A model generated the notes under the pieces. It made no database searches, had not been told where the DNA came from, and saw only the letters and a program-made list of their open reading frames with translations. This document shows, piece by piece, positions 63,453 through 64,000 of a stretch of 64,000 nucleotides of DNA (its first letter is position 1; every line of letters begins with the position of its first letter). The DNA comes from JARFQH01 sp041299015. GTDB taxonomy: Bacteria; Desulfobacterota; Desulfobacteria; Desulfobacterales; SG8-13. The stretch spans positions 1 through 64,000 of the forward strand of contig JBFYWB010000038.1 of the NCBI GenBank assembly GCA_041299015.1. Direction: 5' to 3'. Both the position numbers and the translations under genes were made by a program.

Positions 63453-64000
63453 ATGAGCGACATCAACACCGGCGCAAAGCAGGAGGCAAAACCCCCTGGC
63501 AAGGAGGATCTGGAAAGGGAGCGTTACGAGCTACTCCAAAGGTTGGAGGACTGGCTCGAAACGCCAATGCTGATACTCGCATTTGTTTGGTTAGTGCTGT
63601 TGGTAATGGAGTTGATCTGGGGCGTAAGTCTTTCGTTCGAGATCATCGGCACGATAATCTGGATCGTTTTTATCCTTGATTTTACAGTGGAATTATTCCT
63701 GGCCCCCCGCAAGGTAGTTTATCTTAAAAGAAACTGGCTGATCGCCATTTCATTGATGATACCGGCGCTCCGCATCTTCCGCATCTTCCGTGTGTTTCGG
63801 CTTCTGCGGCTGGCCCGCGTGGGGCGGGGTTTACGTTTGTTCCGTGTCGTCAGCTCGCTGAACCGCGGCATGCGCGCGCTGGGCGCGAGCCTTCGTCGCC
63901 GGGGCTTCGGATACGTCCTCGGCCTTACTGTGCTGGTCGTTTTCGCAGGGGCAGCAGGGATGTACGCTTTCGAGAACGAGATTTCCAATGGACTGAACAG
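63453..64000 (+). CDS. voltage-sensor-type ion channel (3' end outside window)
   Basis: At least 182 residues are visible. A charged cytoplasmic N-terminus is followed by four transmembrane segments at about 43-60, 63-84, 96-113 and 115-140. The last carries the S4 pattern of Arg or Lys at every third residue (LRIFRIFRVFRLLRLAR), the voltage-sensor signature, then a linker and the beginning of a pore helix (S5). It belongs to the ion-transport (Kv-like) family, probably a potassium channel; the selectivity filter lies beyond the window. GAGGA precedes the ATG. Confidence 0.88.
   Translation, partial: MSDINTGAKQEAKPPGKEDLERERYELLQRLEDWLETPMLILAFVWLVLLVMELIWGVSLSFEIIGTIIWIVFILDFTVELFLAPRKVVYLKRNWLIAISLMIPALRIFRIFRVFRLLRLARVGRGLRLFRVVSSLNRGMRALGASLRRRGFGYVLGLTVLVVFAGAAGMYAFENEISNGLN

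Noticed and set aside
1..64000. CRISPR arrays, rRNA, tRNA, prophage or insertion sequences
   Set aside because: No direct-repeat spacing, no tRNA-like cloverleaf, and no transposase, integrase or phage structural gene was found on either strand.

Overview
This window looks like a chromosomal segment of a Gram-negative, GC-rich bacterium, most likely a Desulfobacterota (deltaproteobacterial, sulfate-reducer-like) lineage. The reasons are the LPS-export genes (lptE, lptA), the citramalate-type isoleucine pathway, a GlrK/GlrR-like sigma-54 system, DUF2760/Hsp70 genes and a choice-of-anchor-type surface protein. This placement is inference from gene content and protein style, since no rRNA or tRNA gene is present.

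Layout. 1-4.6 kb: the end of an unknown gene, small membrane proteins, a coiled-coil membrane protein and guaA, then a divergent TrpF-like barrel. 4.6-10.4 kb: efp; a signalling cluster of PP2C phosphatase, double-FHA protein and long DUF89 protein behind a near-consensus promoter; then manA. 10.5-12.8 kb: a membrane protein and a chorismate mutase-shikimate dehydrogenase fusion. 12.8-19.8 kb: a branched-chain amino acid operon ilvB-ilvN-ilvC-cimA-leuA on the minus strand. It is preceded by a promoter, a 26-residue Ile/Leu/Val-rich leader peptide and a complete four-segment transcription attenuator, and it ends in a rho-independent terminator. 19.9-28.7 kb: topA, dprA, secF, secD, yajC and RNase G. 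29-34 kb: leuS-lptE, rpsT with a structured leader, ftsB, a TPR-like protein and a ferritin-like protein.

34-38 kb: a c-di-GMP-flavoured block (LptA coupled to a double-PilZ protein, an HD-GYP protein and its partner of unknown function). 38-43 kb: a Dus-family enzyme, a CDP-alcohol phosphatidyltransferase next to inositol-3-phosphate synthase (a probable inositol-lipid pathway) and MltF. 43.7-49.2 kb: histidine kinase, lipoprotein and sigma-54 response regulator arranged like enterobacterial glrK-yfhG-glrR. These are followed by a candidate sigma-54 promoter in front of a secreted FN3/calcium-repeat protein. 49.2-54.7 kb: a three-gene module of DUF2760 membrane protein and two noncanonical Hsp70 proteins, the best candidate here for an undescribed system. 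55-61 kb: an RND efflux system (pump and adaptor) divergent from a TolC-type outer-membrane factor.

61.2-63.4 kb changes character. It is AT-rich, with short orphan genes, a DUF4382-like remnant and several inverted repeats, and it looks like acquired or decaying DNA. The window ends inside a voltage-sensor-type ion channel gene. No CRISPR array, insertion sequence, prophage, tRNA or rRNA was seen.
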